Positions 1 through 6,648 of a DNA stretch of 8,393 bases are shown piece after piece. How positions within the stretch are numbered: position 1 is the first letter of the stretch; each line of letters begins with the position of its first letter. The DNA is from an uncultured Ignavibacteriota bacterium (lineage in GTDB: Bacteria; Bacteroidota; Ignavibacteria; Tepidaquicellales; Tepidaquicellaceae): assembly GCA_903901375.1 (NCBI GenBank), contig CAIUQV010000177.1, forward strand, positions 1-8,393. The letters are read 5' to 3'. A model generated the notes under the pieces. The model did no database searches. It was not told the DNA's origin and saw only the letters and a program-made list of their open reading frames with translations. The position numbers and the translations under genes are program-made.

Positions 1-16
1 ACCCGAGGGTATAACA

Positions 17-577
17 GTGAAGAGAACAGAGCAGCTTGGAATTGAATCCAGACTGATTAACAGGCTGTTTGAGGAAGAAGGACACGATTCATTGAGGGAG
101 AGAATATTAAAGAAAGCGAACGAACTGAAGAAAGAACTGCTGGCAAAAGATAAGTTTGCAGAGCTGTTACTGATTTTTGAATACTACTATGAAAAGATTT
201 ATAAGCTTGAAGAACTTGAGATAGCTGGTGAAGCTAAGAAGAAAAGCGAGACTTTCCAGTACAAAATAGTGAGGGAACTTGCGAGAGAAGTGGAAGACTT
301 AATACCGATTGATACAAGAGACAAATACATACAGAGAATAAACAAACTGAAGCAGAATTATGATGCTTTCTCTATTCTATCGGGAGACAGGGTTATGAGA
401 ATTCTGAAAGTTGATGAACTTCTGAACGAGAACTTTACAACAAAGCAGAATGTTAATAGTAATGTTAAAACGGAAAATACTTATGATAAGCTTAAAGAGC
501 TTAAAAAAGCGTATGACGATAACTTAATTACTTTAGAAGAATACGAAACAGCTAAAAAGAAATTATTAAATTTATAG
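17..577 (+). CDS. Helical protein with C-terminal SHOCT domain (start uncertain, possibly 5'-truncated)
   Basis: I do not recognise the main body of this protein. From the GTG at 17 it is 186 residues, very rich in Lys and Glu, with no signal peptide or membrane segment, and looks almost entirely alpha-helical, probably with coiled-coil parts (about residues 20-120). The last ~31 residues (156-186) fit the SHOCT short C-terminal domain: a leucine/lysine helix, then a 'D-N-L-I-T-L-E-E-Y-E-T-A-K-K-K-L-L' turn and helix. SHOCT domains are usually found at the ends of otherwise unrelated bacterial proteins and probably mediate oligomerisation or protein contacts. The GTG is preceded by GAGGG (5-9) at 7-nt spacing, which favours it as a start. 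However, the frame stays open upstream to the window edge, so the true gene could be longer. The next gene follows after 8 nt, so the two are probably co-transcribed. The protein is probably cytoplasmic and its function is unknown. Confidence 0.75.
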   Translation: MKRTEQLGIESRLINRLFEEEGHDSLRERILKKANELKKELLAKDKFAELLLIFEYYYEKIYKLEELEIAGEAKKKSETFQYKIVRELAREVEDLIPIDTRDKYIQRINKLKQNYDAFSILSGDRVMRILKVDELLNENFTTKQNVNSNVKTENTYDKLKELKKAYDDNLITLEEYETAKKKLLNL

Positions 578-585
578 TATAAAAA

Positions 586-903
586 ATGCCAACATATGAT
601 TATCAATGTGAGAACTGCAAAAACACATTCGAGTTTTTTCAGTCTATGAAAGATGAGCCAATGACACTCTGTCCTGAATGCGGACATAATACATTAAAAA
701 AATTAGTTAGCTTACCTGCCGGATTGATTTTTAAAGGTACGGGATTTTATTTAACTGACTATGCTAAGAAGAACAGCTCACCATCCGGAAATGTATCGGG
801 AAGTACAACGTCAGGCACAAGCGATGTTTCATCTGTAAAGGAAAATACTCAAACAAAAGATAAAGCTAAAAAGAAGGAAAGTAAGAGTAAAAAAGATAAG
901 TGA
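586..903 (+). CDS. FmdB-family zinc-ribbon protein
   Basis: This is a 105-residue protein whose first ~60 residues match the FmdB/CxxC-CxxC putative regulatory protein family. It begins MPTYDYQCENC and has Cys8-x2-Cys11 and Cys29-Pro-Glu-Cys32, giving four ligands for one zinc ion. The family's typical ending follows, with a 'GLIFKGTGFYLTDY' segment at residues 46-59. The last ~45 residues are low-complexity Ser/Thr/Gly followed by a Lys-rich tail, which is common in this family and probably disordered. The founding FmdB was proposed as a regulator of formamidase genes, but most members have no proven role, so 'regulator' should be read as a family label. The ATG lies 8 nt after the SHOCT gene stop with no evident Shine-Dalgarno site, which suggests translation coupled to the upstream gene. 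A hairpin terminator follows 14 nt after the stop. The identification is strong and the function is unknown. Confidence 0.93.
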   Translation: MPTYDYQCENCKNTFEFFQSMKDEPMTLCPECGHNTLKKLVSLPAGLIFKGTGFYLTDYAKKNSSPSGNVSGSTTSGTSDVSSVKENTQTKDKAKKKESKSKKDK

Positions 904-917
904 GTTAAATGATACTT

Positions 918-959
918 TCATAATCCCGGCATCAACCGGGATTATGATATTCATTTTTT
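918..959 (+). terminator. Rho-independent terminator after the fmdB-type gene
   Basis: A perfect 12-bp inverted repeat (918-929 with 936-947, core ATAATCCCGG/CCGGGATTAT) has a 6-nt loop and is followed on the plus strand by a T-rich tail with six Ts (948-959). This fits termination of the SHOCT-fmdB transcript. The repeat lies between two converging genes and starts only 4 bases past the lptB stop on the other strand. It could also stop minus-strand transcripts, but the sequence past the stem in that direction has no U run, so bidirectional action is only a possibility. The T-rich tail overlaps the last codons of lptB. Confidence 0.88.
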
Positions 960-1712
960 GGAGTTTTTTGCTTCAAGTAAATATCTGTCCAGACTAAAAT
1001 TTTCGCCGAGATAAAGTTTCTTTACCTTTTCATCTGATGCTAACTCCAAAGCAGAACCAGAACGGAATATTTTCCCTTCTATAAGAATATAAGCTCTGTC
1101 AACGATTGATAAAGTTTCGTGAACGTTGTGGTCTGTTATCAAAATTCCGATTCCCCTGTCTTTAAGTTTAGCAACAATCTTCATAATATCTTCGGAGGCG
1201 ATAGGGTCTATTCCTGCAAAAGGTTCGTCAAGAAGTATAAATTTGGGATCTGATGCAAGGGCACGGGCTATTTCAGTTCTTCTGCGTTCACCACCTGAAA
1301 GCATAAACCCTTTTGAGTCTTCAATTTTTTTGAGACTAAAATCTTTCAAAAGTTTTTCACATTTCTCTTCCATCTCATCTTTATCGAGTTTCATAAACTG
1401 AAGGATTGCGAGAATGTTCTCCTTAACTGTCATTTTTCGGAATATAGATGGTTCCTGAGGAAGGTATCCAATTCCAGCCTGTGCGCGTTTATACATCGGA
1501 TATTTAGAAATATCATCTCCGTCCAGCTGTATTTCCCCAGATTTAGGCTTTATCATTCCGCAAATCATATAGAATGTAGTTGTCTTTCCAGCACCGTTTG
1601 GTCCGAGTAATCCTACTATTTCACCCTGATTAACTTCCACAGTAACCTCATTAACAACTACGCGCTGTTTATATTCTTTTACTAATTCGATTGCCTTGAG
1701 TTTACTTGCCAT
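951..1712 (-). CDS. lptB: LPS export ABC transporter ATP-binding protein LptB
   Basis: This is the cytoplasmic ATPase that powers extraction of lipopolysaccharide from the inner membrane by LptB2FG and its passage along the Lpt bridge to the outer membrane. All ABC motifs are intact in 253 residues: Walker A GPNGAGKT (37-44), Q-loop Gln86 in 'GYLPQEPSIFRK', signature LSGGE (138-142) followed by RRRTEIARAL, Walker B FILLDEP (158-164) with catalytic Glu163, and H-loop His195 in 'ITDHNV'. The 'LPQEPSIFRKMTV' and 'GGERRR' segments are characteristic of LptB and separate it from the related LivF/LivG ATPases. The length is close to the usual ~240, with a short C-terminal extension. The ATG is 3 nt after the pdxJ stop, so it is probably translated by coupling at the end of the operon. 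No lptA, lptC, lptF or lptG is present in the window. The identification is very secure. Confidence 0.95.
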   Translation of the reverse strand: MASKLKAIELVKEYKQRVVVNEVTVEVNQGEIVGLLGPNGAGKTTTFYMICGMIKPKSGEIQLDGDDISKYPMYKRAQAGIGYLPQEPSIFRKMTVKENILAILQFMKLDKDEMEEKCEKLLKDFSLKKIEDSKGFMLSGGERRRTEIARALASDPKFILLDEPFAGIDPIASEDIMKIVAKLKDRGIGILITDHNVHETLSIVDRAYILIEGKIFRSGSALELASDEKVKKLYLGENFSLDRYLLEAKNSKK

Positions 1713-1715
1713 ACA

Positions 1716-2432
1716 TCAGAATTTAGATATTATTTTAGTCATATCTTCGACTGCACGCTGCAACCCAGTGAATACAGCTCTTGAAATGATTGCATGACCA
1801 ATACTGACTTCCCTGATTTCAGGAATATTCAGAAACGGCTGAATGTTAAAATAATTTAAACCATGACCTGCGGTAACGATTAATCCCATTTCAGCAGCCA
1901 TTCTGGATACAGTTCCAATCTTAGTAAGTTCATTCAACTGTGATTTTTCATCTATAGAGTTTGCGTATTTTCCAGTGTGAAACTCAATGATGTCTGCACC
2001 TACCTCCAGTGCTAAATCGAGAATTTCAGGTTCGGGGTCAATAAACAGACTTACCAGTATTTCTTTAGATTTAAGTTCATCAATCGCGTCTGTCAATCTT
2101 AGCTTCATAGCCGAAATATTCAAACCTCCTTCTGTAGTAAGTTCTTTTCTGTTTTCAGGAACCAAAGTTACTAAGTCGGGCAATATCTCACATGCAATTT
2201 TTACCATTTCATCAGTAGCTGCCATTTCAAGGTCAAGTTTTGTTTTAACAACTTCCCTAAGCAGTCTGACATCCCTGTCGTTTATATGCCTTCTGTCTTC
2301 TCTGAGATGGCATACAATTCCTTCCGCACCTGCAAGTTCACATATTCCTGCAGCAATTACAGGATCGGGCTCAATCTCACCTCTGGCTTCACGCAATGTT
2401 GCAACGTGATCTATGTTTACTGCTAATTTCAT
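1716..2432 (-). CDS. pdxJ: Pyridoxine 5'-phosphate synthase PdxJ
   Basis: PdxJ performs the last step of the deoxyxylulose-5-phosphate-dependent vitamin B6 pathway. It condenses 3-amino-2-oxopropyl phosphate with 1-deoxy-D-xylulose 5-phosphate to give pyridoxine 5'-phosphate in the cytoplasm. The 238-residue length and full-length similarity fit the family. Visible hallmarks are the N-terminal 'KLAVNIDHVATLREARG' strand and loop (2-18), 'HLREDRRHI' (42-50) with His42 and the phosphate-binding arginines, 'LDLEMAAT' with the conserved Glu69, 'EFHTGKYA' (150-157), and 'TAGHGLNY' (187-194) with His190 near the second phosphate site. No key residue appears to be missing. It lies 21 nt downstream of the CPBP gene and 3 nt upstream of lptB on the same strand. 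No other vitamin B6 gene is in the window, so its position reflects operon architecture rather than a pathway cluster. There is no clear Shine-Dalgarno site. Confidence 0.97.
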   Translation of the reverse strand: MKLAVNIDHVATLREARGEIEPDPVIAAGICELAGAEGIVCHLREDRRHINDRDVRLLREVVKTKLDLEMAATDEMVKIACEILPDLVTLVPENRKELTTEGGLNISAMKLRLTDAIDELKSKEILVSLFIDPEPEILDLALEVGADIIEFHTGKYANSIDEKSQLNELTKIGTVSRMAAEMGLIVTAGHGLNYFNIQPFLNIPEIREVSIGHAIISRAVFTGLQRAVEDMTKIISKF

Positions 2433-2453
2433 AAGTATATAGTTTAAAAATGA

Positions 2454-3176
2454 TTAAAAATTATAATTGAATCTTAAAACCGAGATTACATCAATCGATA
2501 CCATAACAAGCCAGTGCAGAATCCAGCTGTAAATAAAAGACCTGCTCCTCAAAGCCTGGATACCAAGAATTATACCTGCAAGTATAGAGGCAAAGAGTTC
2601 AATCTCCGGTTTTCCTTTATGCAAGATAAAGAATGGAATCATCTGAATAAATATAGTATACAATCCGAGTTTTTCTTTCAGTCCAAACAACATATACCCC
2701 CTCCAGAGGAATTCCCAGCCGAGCATGTACACAAGAATACACAGTTCATAGAAAAAAAGCAATTTATAATTACTTCGAAGTGCCTCACCACCCTGAGGAT
2801 ATGCTATTCTAAATTCCAAAGATGAAGAAACTATGCAAACAATAATGAACATTACAGCAAAGAAAACTGAGGAGGTAATTAAACCGAATTTCAAGTCGCC
2901 TTTGGAAAATCCAAAATTACTAAGTTTTTCCCTGAATATAAGTTTTATAGAAATGACAGGAATAAAAAACATAAAAGAGCCATCGAGCAGAAACCAGTAA
3001 ATACGGGACTCAAGCCGATTCTTACCGAAATGGTCGTAGTAAAACGAAGGACTTGCGACAGTTAAAGACAAGAAAATAATAATTGCAACAGATATGAAGA
3101 TGTATACTGTTTTAAAATCAAGAGATTTAGCTTGCCTGACTAATTCTTTGTATTCGTTTTTAAGATAAGATATCAA
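2454..3176 (-). CDS. CPBP-family intramembrane protease-like protein, atypical first motif
   Basis: This 240-residue polytopic membrane protein has hydrophobic segments at about 22-41, 60-82, 97-117, 139-153, 172-185, 195-207 and 213-235. The spacing fits the CPBP (CAAX protease/bacteriocin-processing, Abi) family: motif 1 'WEFLWRG' (154-160, Glu155 and Arg159), motif 2 Phe182-x3-His186 in 'FFILHKGKPE', and motif 3 His221 with Asp229. The usual motif 1 is EExxxR, but Trp154 takes the place of the first Glu, which is generally regarded as catalytic. The protein may therefore be a non-proteolytic or divergent member. The start is TTG and its bases form a 4-nt overlap (TTGA) with the stop of the upstream YbbR gene. 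No ATG or GTG lies near, and an in-frame stop occurs 6 codons upstream, so translation probably depends on coupling. The family is fairly certain. The substrate and activity are unknown. Confidence 0.85.
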   Translation of the reverse strand: MISYLKNEYKELVRQAKSLDFKTVYIFISVAIIIFLSLTVASPSFYYDHFGKNRLESRIYWFLLDGSFMFFIPVISIKLIFREKLSNFGFSKGDLKFGLITSSVFFAVMFIIVCIVSSSLEFRIAYPQGGEALRSNYKLLFFYELCILVYMLGWEFLWRGYMLFGLKEKLGLYTIFIQMIPFFILHKGKPEIELFASILAGIILGIQALRSRSFIYSWILHWLVMVSIDVISVLRFNYNF

Positions 3177-4099
3177 TTTTCTGACTGCTTTTTCTTAATA
3201 ATATACTGAAACCTTTGCGGTTCTATTTTAATTAGCGTAAAGAGGTCTGAAAGCTCTATTGTTGGTTCAACCTCACCCTGTTCATCTGCTTCAATCTGTT
3301 TGAAATTTATACCAATCTTAATATCCTTTGCAGTTAATTTAGACAACTCTTCAACACCTCCGCGAAGAGATATAGATATTTTAGGCGGAATAATAAGTAC
3401 ATCTTTATCAATCGGAACACCATAAACATTAACATCAATATCTTCAAAAGTCTTTTCTGCGGAAAGTTCTAACCTATAACTAACGTTAACGACCATTGGT
3501 TCAATTTTAACCTGATTTCCCAAAGAATCAATCAACCGGACATCTTTACTGATATTGGAATTAATATCCTTAAAAACTATGTTTTCAGTTTGAACGTATT
3601 TAATTTTCATTACAACAGAACTTGCGCCAGTTATCTTAACGGAATCCGGAGTAACTTTCACTCCACCGATGATTGTATAACCATCTTTAGTAATAACTGA
3701 CGTATTATTCCTGACTTTAACCATTTTAGTAATTGTATTATCAAAAGATACATCAATAAAACCGGGATTTACACTTTGAACTGATACATCGGCAGGAAGG
3801 TTCACAATTTCCGCTGCATTCTGTATTAAATCCACACGTGTATCCTTTTTGAATGAAGTTAAATCAACATAATAGACAAGATTCTTTGTAAGTAGAATCT
3901 TCATCAGTCCCCATCCTTTACCTTTAAAAACAACATCAATGTTATTAGGAATATCATTTGATATTCCCTGCGATTTGCCTGATTTTAATTTTAAAGGGAT
4001 GGTTGTTTCAATAGTGTACATCAGGTTTAAATTCACATAAGCCCAGATTAAAACTGAAAAAATAAATGTATTAATTAATATGAATATATTACGCTTCAT
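3173..4099 (-). CDS. YbbR-domain protein with N-terminal membrane anchor
   Basis: This 308-residue protein has one N-terminal transmembrane helix (about 5-25, after MKRN) followed by a periplasmic region built of repeated beta-rich units. Roughly three YbbR-like units can be outlined (about 30-118, 119-208 and 212-303). Each has a 'P..I.V.G' type strand-turn-strand with regularly spaced Val/Ile, for example 'NIDVVFKGKGWG', 'DSVKITGASSVV' and 'KISISLRGGVEEL'. In Firmicutes the YbbR protein CdaR binds and regulates the diadenylate cyclase CdaA, but no cdaA lies beside this gene, so a link to cyclic-di-AMP is not shown by the sequence. It starts 1 nt after the stop of the GWxTD gene and overlaps the start of the CPBP gene by 4 nt, placing it firmly in the operon. 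It is probably an inner-membrane anchored envelope protein. Confidence 0.83.
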   Translation of the reverse strand: MKRNIFILINTFIFSVLIWAYVNLNLMYTIETTIPLKLKSGKSQGISNDIPNNIDVVFKGKGWGLMKILLTKNLVYYVDLTSFKKDTRVDLIQNAAEIVNLPADVSVQSVNPGFIDVSFDNTITKMVKVRNNTSVITKDGYTIIGGVKVTPDSVKITGASSVVMKIKYVQTENIVFKDINSNISKDVRLIDSLGNQVKIEPMVVNVSYRLELSAEKTFEDIDVNVYGVPIDKDVLIIPPKISISLRGGVEELSKLTAKDIKIGINFKQIEADEQGEVEPTIELSDLFTLIKIEPQRFQYIIKKKQSEN

Positions 4100-4100
4100 C

Positions 4101-5483
4101 TTATTTTTTAAGTTTCGCTAACCAGTTCGGGTCTCTGAATTCGTTTCGCATTGTTGAATGAACAAGAAAATATGAACCTTCACCCGAAGTGGAAATTTCA
4201 GCAAATACACAAATAGTACCGCCTTCTACGTAGTCGTATGTCCAGATTTCATAATTTCTTATATCAGTTTCCATAAAATGTTTATCCACATCCGAAGGCA
4301 CACCATATAAGATATAAATTCTTCCTCTGTCTGATTTCCATCCATCTGTAAAACTTTGCTTATAGAGTTTATTTGCCTCTTTTACTCTTTTAAAGTATTC
4401 ATCTCTGTATTCAATTCTTGGGGTCATTAAATTAGAGTCTCTTCTCTTCCAGAAATTAAAAAGGAATTTTCTTTTATCGTCAAGATTTTTAAGTTTTTCC
4501 CACTCTTTTATTTCATTAGTTGTCCTTATATAGATGACTTTATCAAATTCATCATCAACCTGGTCTTCTTTTAGTGTCACGAATTCAGACTGAAGGAAAT
4601 CCTTTTCAAAGACAATTGAATAATTATCCTTTTTGACAGAATTATAAATATAAAACTTTTTCTCTCTCGCAAGCTTCTTATTAGAAGAGTTATCAATAAG
4701 CGATGCACTCATAATGTAAGAGCCTGTTGGTAGCGAATCAACTTTGAACAAACCTGTTTCAGCATATACTTCATTTTTCGTATTTACTTTCTTTTTCTTT
4801 TCAGAAATTAATTTACCTGATAAATCACTTATGCTGATAATGAAGTAAGAGCTGTCGGATTTGTAATCAACTGCGGGGAAATAAATTTCCAGATAATAAT
4901 AAACCTTATTTAAATTGCTTCCGAAAAGTATATTCGGGTTTGGAGTAATCTCGAGACCATTTTTGTAAAAAATACTTGCTTTATCGGAAGATTTATCAAT
5001 CATTGAGGATAATTGCAATGAGCTTAATGAAGTCTTAGTTTCATCGAACTGATTAATATTAAGTGCCAGTTTAATTGTATCGCACTTTGATGTGTCATTC
5101 TGGTCGAAGCCTACAAAAGTAATTTCATAATTTCCAGTAGGAATATTGAGGTTCTGCTGGCCGATTAACCTGCTGACAAGATTTGCTTTGGATGTATCTT
5201 TTACTTTTGTCTGTAAGCTGAATATCTCATTGAAAATAACCTTAGAATTTGACTGATCAAAAATTACTATTTGAGTGTTTGCAGTACCGATAAAATCATT
5301 TCCTGATTTAATATATTTCAGACTATTTTGAGTAAATGAAAAATATACTTCAACAACTGATTTTGCCGGTGTATTTCTAAAAACAGAATAATCTGCGTCA
5401 AAATAGAAGTTACTTGCAGAATAAGATAAAGTACTAAAAAATACAAGAAAGAGTGCAGTATAAAAAAGTTTTTTAAATTTCAT
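4101..5483 (-). CDS. GWxTD-domain protein, exported
   Basis: This 460-residue protein has a clear signal peptide: MKFKK, then a hydrophobic stretch (about 6-19) and a Ser/Ala-rich cleavage region near residue 23. Residues ~25-300 form an N-terminal beta-rich region that I cannot assign to a named fold. Residues ~330-455 match the GWxTD domain family known from Bacteroidota, Chlorobiota and Acidobacteriota: 'FWKRRD' followed by 'YFKRVKEAN', then GWKSDRGRIYILYG (381-394), 'YEIWTYDY' (411-418) and a late 'F' strand segment. The namesake motif here reads Gly-Trp-Lys-Ser-Asp, with Ser for the usual Thr. The family has no established biochemical function. The protein is probably periplasmic or attached to the envelope. 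It is the first gene of the minus-strand operon, with a 100-nt upstream region that holds the neighbour's terminator and a possible promoter. There is no strong Shine-Dalgarno site before the ATG. Confidence 0.85.
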   Translation of the reverse strand: MKFKKLFYTALFLVFFSTLSYSASNFYFDADYSVFRNTPAKSVVEVYFSFTQNSLKYIKSGNDFIGTANTQIVIFDQSNSKVIFNEIFSLQTKVKDTSKANLVSRLIGQQNLNIPTGNYEITFVGFDQNDTSKCDTIKLALNINQFDETKTSLSSLQLSSMIDKSSDKASIFYKNGLEITPNPNILFGSNLNKVYYYLEIYFPAVDYKSDSSYFIISISDLSGKLISEKKKKVNTKNEVYAETGLFKVDSLPTGSYIMSASLIDNSSNKKLAREKKFYIYNSVKKDNYSIVFEKDFLQSEFVTLKEDQVDDEFDKVIYIRTTNEIKEWEKLKNLDDKRKFLFNFWKRRDSNLMTPRIEYRDEYFKRVKEANKLYKQSFTDGWKSDRGRIYILYGVPSDVDKHFMETDIRNYEIWTYDYVEGGTICVFAEISTSGEGSYFLVHSTMRNEFRDPNWLAKLKK

Positions 5484-5497
5484 AATAGGTTTCAGTA

Positions 5498-5527
5498 ATA
5501 TTAACCGATAAATAAATAATAATTCAA
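5498..5527 (-). promoter_or_regulatory. Candidate promoter of the GWxTD-ybbR-CPBP-pdxJ-lptB operon
   Basis: A promoter is expected here because a terminator ends the upstream unit just before this point. On the minus strand, TTGAAT (5527-5522) could serve as -35 and TAATAT (5503-5498) as -10, 18 nt apart, about 15 nt before the ATG at 5483. The region is very AT-rich, so such matches arise easily, and the leader would be very short. The exact boxes are only a suggestion. Confidence 0.25.
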
Positions 5528-5533
5528 ATTAAC

Positions 5534-5569
5534 AAAAAAAGGTAACCATAGAGACTATGATTACCTTTT
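5534..5569 (-). terminator. Rho-independent terminator after the PorV/PorQ-family gene
   Basis: Read on the minus strand, a 15-bp stem (5569-5555 with 5551-5537) of AAAAGGTAATCATAG and CTATGGTTACCTTTT encloses a 3-nt loop. The RNA forms one G-U wobble in this orientation, whereas the same position is a C-A mismatch on the plus strand, so the hairpin is better on the minus strand. A run of seven Ts (5540-5534) overlaps and extends the stem end. It begins 17 nt past the stop of the PorV/PorQ gene and separates that unit from the GWxTD operon. Confidence 0.88.
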
Positions 5570-5586
5570 ATTTATAAAAACAAATA

Positions 5587-6633
5587 CTAGAATCCTAAAC
5601 TAACAGTAAAGAATTGGTTAGTACTGTTGAATGCGCTTGCTTCTGAATTGATGAATCTGTAAGCATAGTCGAAACCAATGTTCATGCCACCAATCGGGTA
5701 GTGGATACCAGCACCGATAGAAGGACCGAAGATTGAGAGTTCTTTTCCGCTTTCTTTATCAACTAAGACATTGTAAGCACCTCTTACGTAAAAAATATGC
5801 TTGTAGGTATAGTCAAGTCCGAATTTAAATTCATCGCTTGTAAAGCTGTTGTTTGTAAAACTCATTGCGAGGTTTACACCCATATCGTTCTTGAACATTT
5901 TACCCCAAGAAATACCAATATCAAGAGCAGTAGGAAGATCGAAATCCTGCAATACGACTCTCTGGGTAGAAATCTGACCGTTTATACCCTGGATAGACCT
6001 ATCAAGACCAGGACCATTGAATCTCATAGTTGATCCTAGGTTTTTAATAGAAATACCAAAGTTAAAACCGGTTTCACCACCTTTATACTGGATACCGAAA
6101 TCGAAAGCAACGCCGCTTGCAGACACGTCTGCAACAGACTCACTGACGAGCTTTACGTTCGTACCGAAACGAATTCTATCAGTCATCTGACGGGCAAAAC
6201 TTAAGTTTGCAGTTATATAAGTTGGTTTAAATATTGTTCCGGTACCTTCCGGAGCTATTTCGGTTGTCTGTTCAATCTCACCAATATTGAATGACTTGAT
6301 ACCTGCACCGAGAACACCAAGACTACCAATCTTAGATGCTACACTTACATATTCAAGTTTCATATCAGCAAAATAATTAACATGCGAGAACATTGCCTCA
6401 CCGGTCCTGGTATTAATACTTGCAAGACCAGCTGGGTTCCAATACATTGCGTCAACACCTGAGATGTATGACATATTCGAGCCTAGGAGCGATGTTCCGA
6501 CTGAGCCAACCGGTATCAGCAGTTCAGGAGCAGCAGAAGTTCCATATTTTTTTCTGGGACCTGCATAAGAAATGCTTGCTGCAAACATAACTACCAATAA
6601 GATTAGTATTATTTTAGTTTGACTCAATTTCAT
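5587..6633 (-). CDS. PorV/PorQ-family outer-membrane beta-barrel protein
   Basis: This 348-residue protein has a signal peptide (Lys-Leu-Ser start, hydrophobic core about 8-20, Ala-x-Ala-like cleavage near SYAG at 22-25). The mature part shows the PorV/PorQ (UPF0164-like) pattern: an early 'GVDAMYWNPAGLASI' segment (about 59-73) typical of this family and of FadL-related barrels, then alternating amphipathic beta-strands ('GVLGAGIKSFNIGEI', 'FGTNVKLVSESVADVSASGVAFDFGIQY', 'FNFGISIKNLGSTMRF') ending in 'FFTVSLGF' with a C-terminal Phe suited to outer-membrane assembly. In species with the type IX secretion system, PorV shuttles cargo from the secretion pore to the attachment complex. Related paralogues are numerous in this lineage, so I call the family rather than porV itself. 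It lies 59 nt downstream of a large secreted protein gene with no terminator between. A strong Shine-Dalgarno site precedes the ATG. Confidence 0.86.
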   Translation of the reverse strand: MKLSQTKIILILLVVMFAASISYAGPRKKYGTSAAPELLIPVGSVGTSLLGSNMSYISGVDAMYWNPAGLASINTRTGEAMFSHVNYFADMKLEYVSVASKIGSLGVLGAGIKSFNIGEIEQTTEIAPEGTGTIFKPTYITANLSFARQMTDRIRFGTNVKLVSESVADVSASGVAFDFGIQYKGGETGFNFGISIKNLGSTMRFNGPGLDRSIQGINGQISTQRVVLQDFDLPTALDIGISWGKMFKNDMGVNLAMSFTNNSFTSDEFKFGLDYTYKHIFYVRGAYNVLVDKESGKELSIFGPSIGAGIHYPIGGMNIGFDYAYRFINSEASAFNSTNQFFTVSLGF

Positions 6634-6641
6634 TTTGAAAA

Positions 6642-6648
6642 TCTCCTT
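6642..6648 (-). promoter_or_regulatory. Strong ribosome binding site of the PorV/PorQ-family gene
   Basis: AAGGAGA on the minus strand lies 8 nt before the ATG at 6633, an ideal Shine-Dalgarno site that fixes this start. Most other genes in the window lack such a site, so this gene is probably translated independently and at a high level. Confidence 0.8.

Noticed and set aside
481..687. Open minus-strand frame of 68 codons across the SHOCT/fmdB junction
   Set aside because: It overlaps the SHOCT domain and the FmdB Cys motif on the other strand; its Leu/Ser/Phe bias is an antisense effect.
1126..1401. Open plus-strand frame of 91 codons opposite lptB
   Set aside because: It is antisense to highly conserved LptB motifs, Ser-rich from reverse reading, and has no family resemblance or ribosome binding site.
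951..1712. Branched-chain amino-acid transporter ATPase (LivF/LivG) as an alternative to LptB
   Set aside because: The 'LPQEPSIFRKMTV' and 'GGERRRTEIARAL' segments are LptB features, and no Liv permease or binding protein is nearby.
1987..2409. Open plus-strand frame of 140 codons opposite pdxJ
   Set aside because: It is the mirror of the PdxJ coding frame, with Ser/Ile/Leu bias typical of antisense frames. PdxJ is certain.
2514..2825. Open plus-strand frame of 103 codons opposite the CPBP gene
   Set aside because: No recognisable domain, and it lies fully antisense to a gene with family motifs.
5797..6033. Open plus-strand frame of 78 codons opposite the PorV/PorQ gene
   Set aside because: Antisense to a gene with a signal peptide, a strong ribosome binding site and a terminator; no support of its own.
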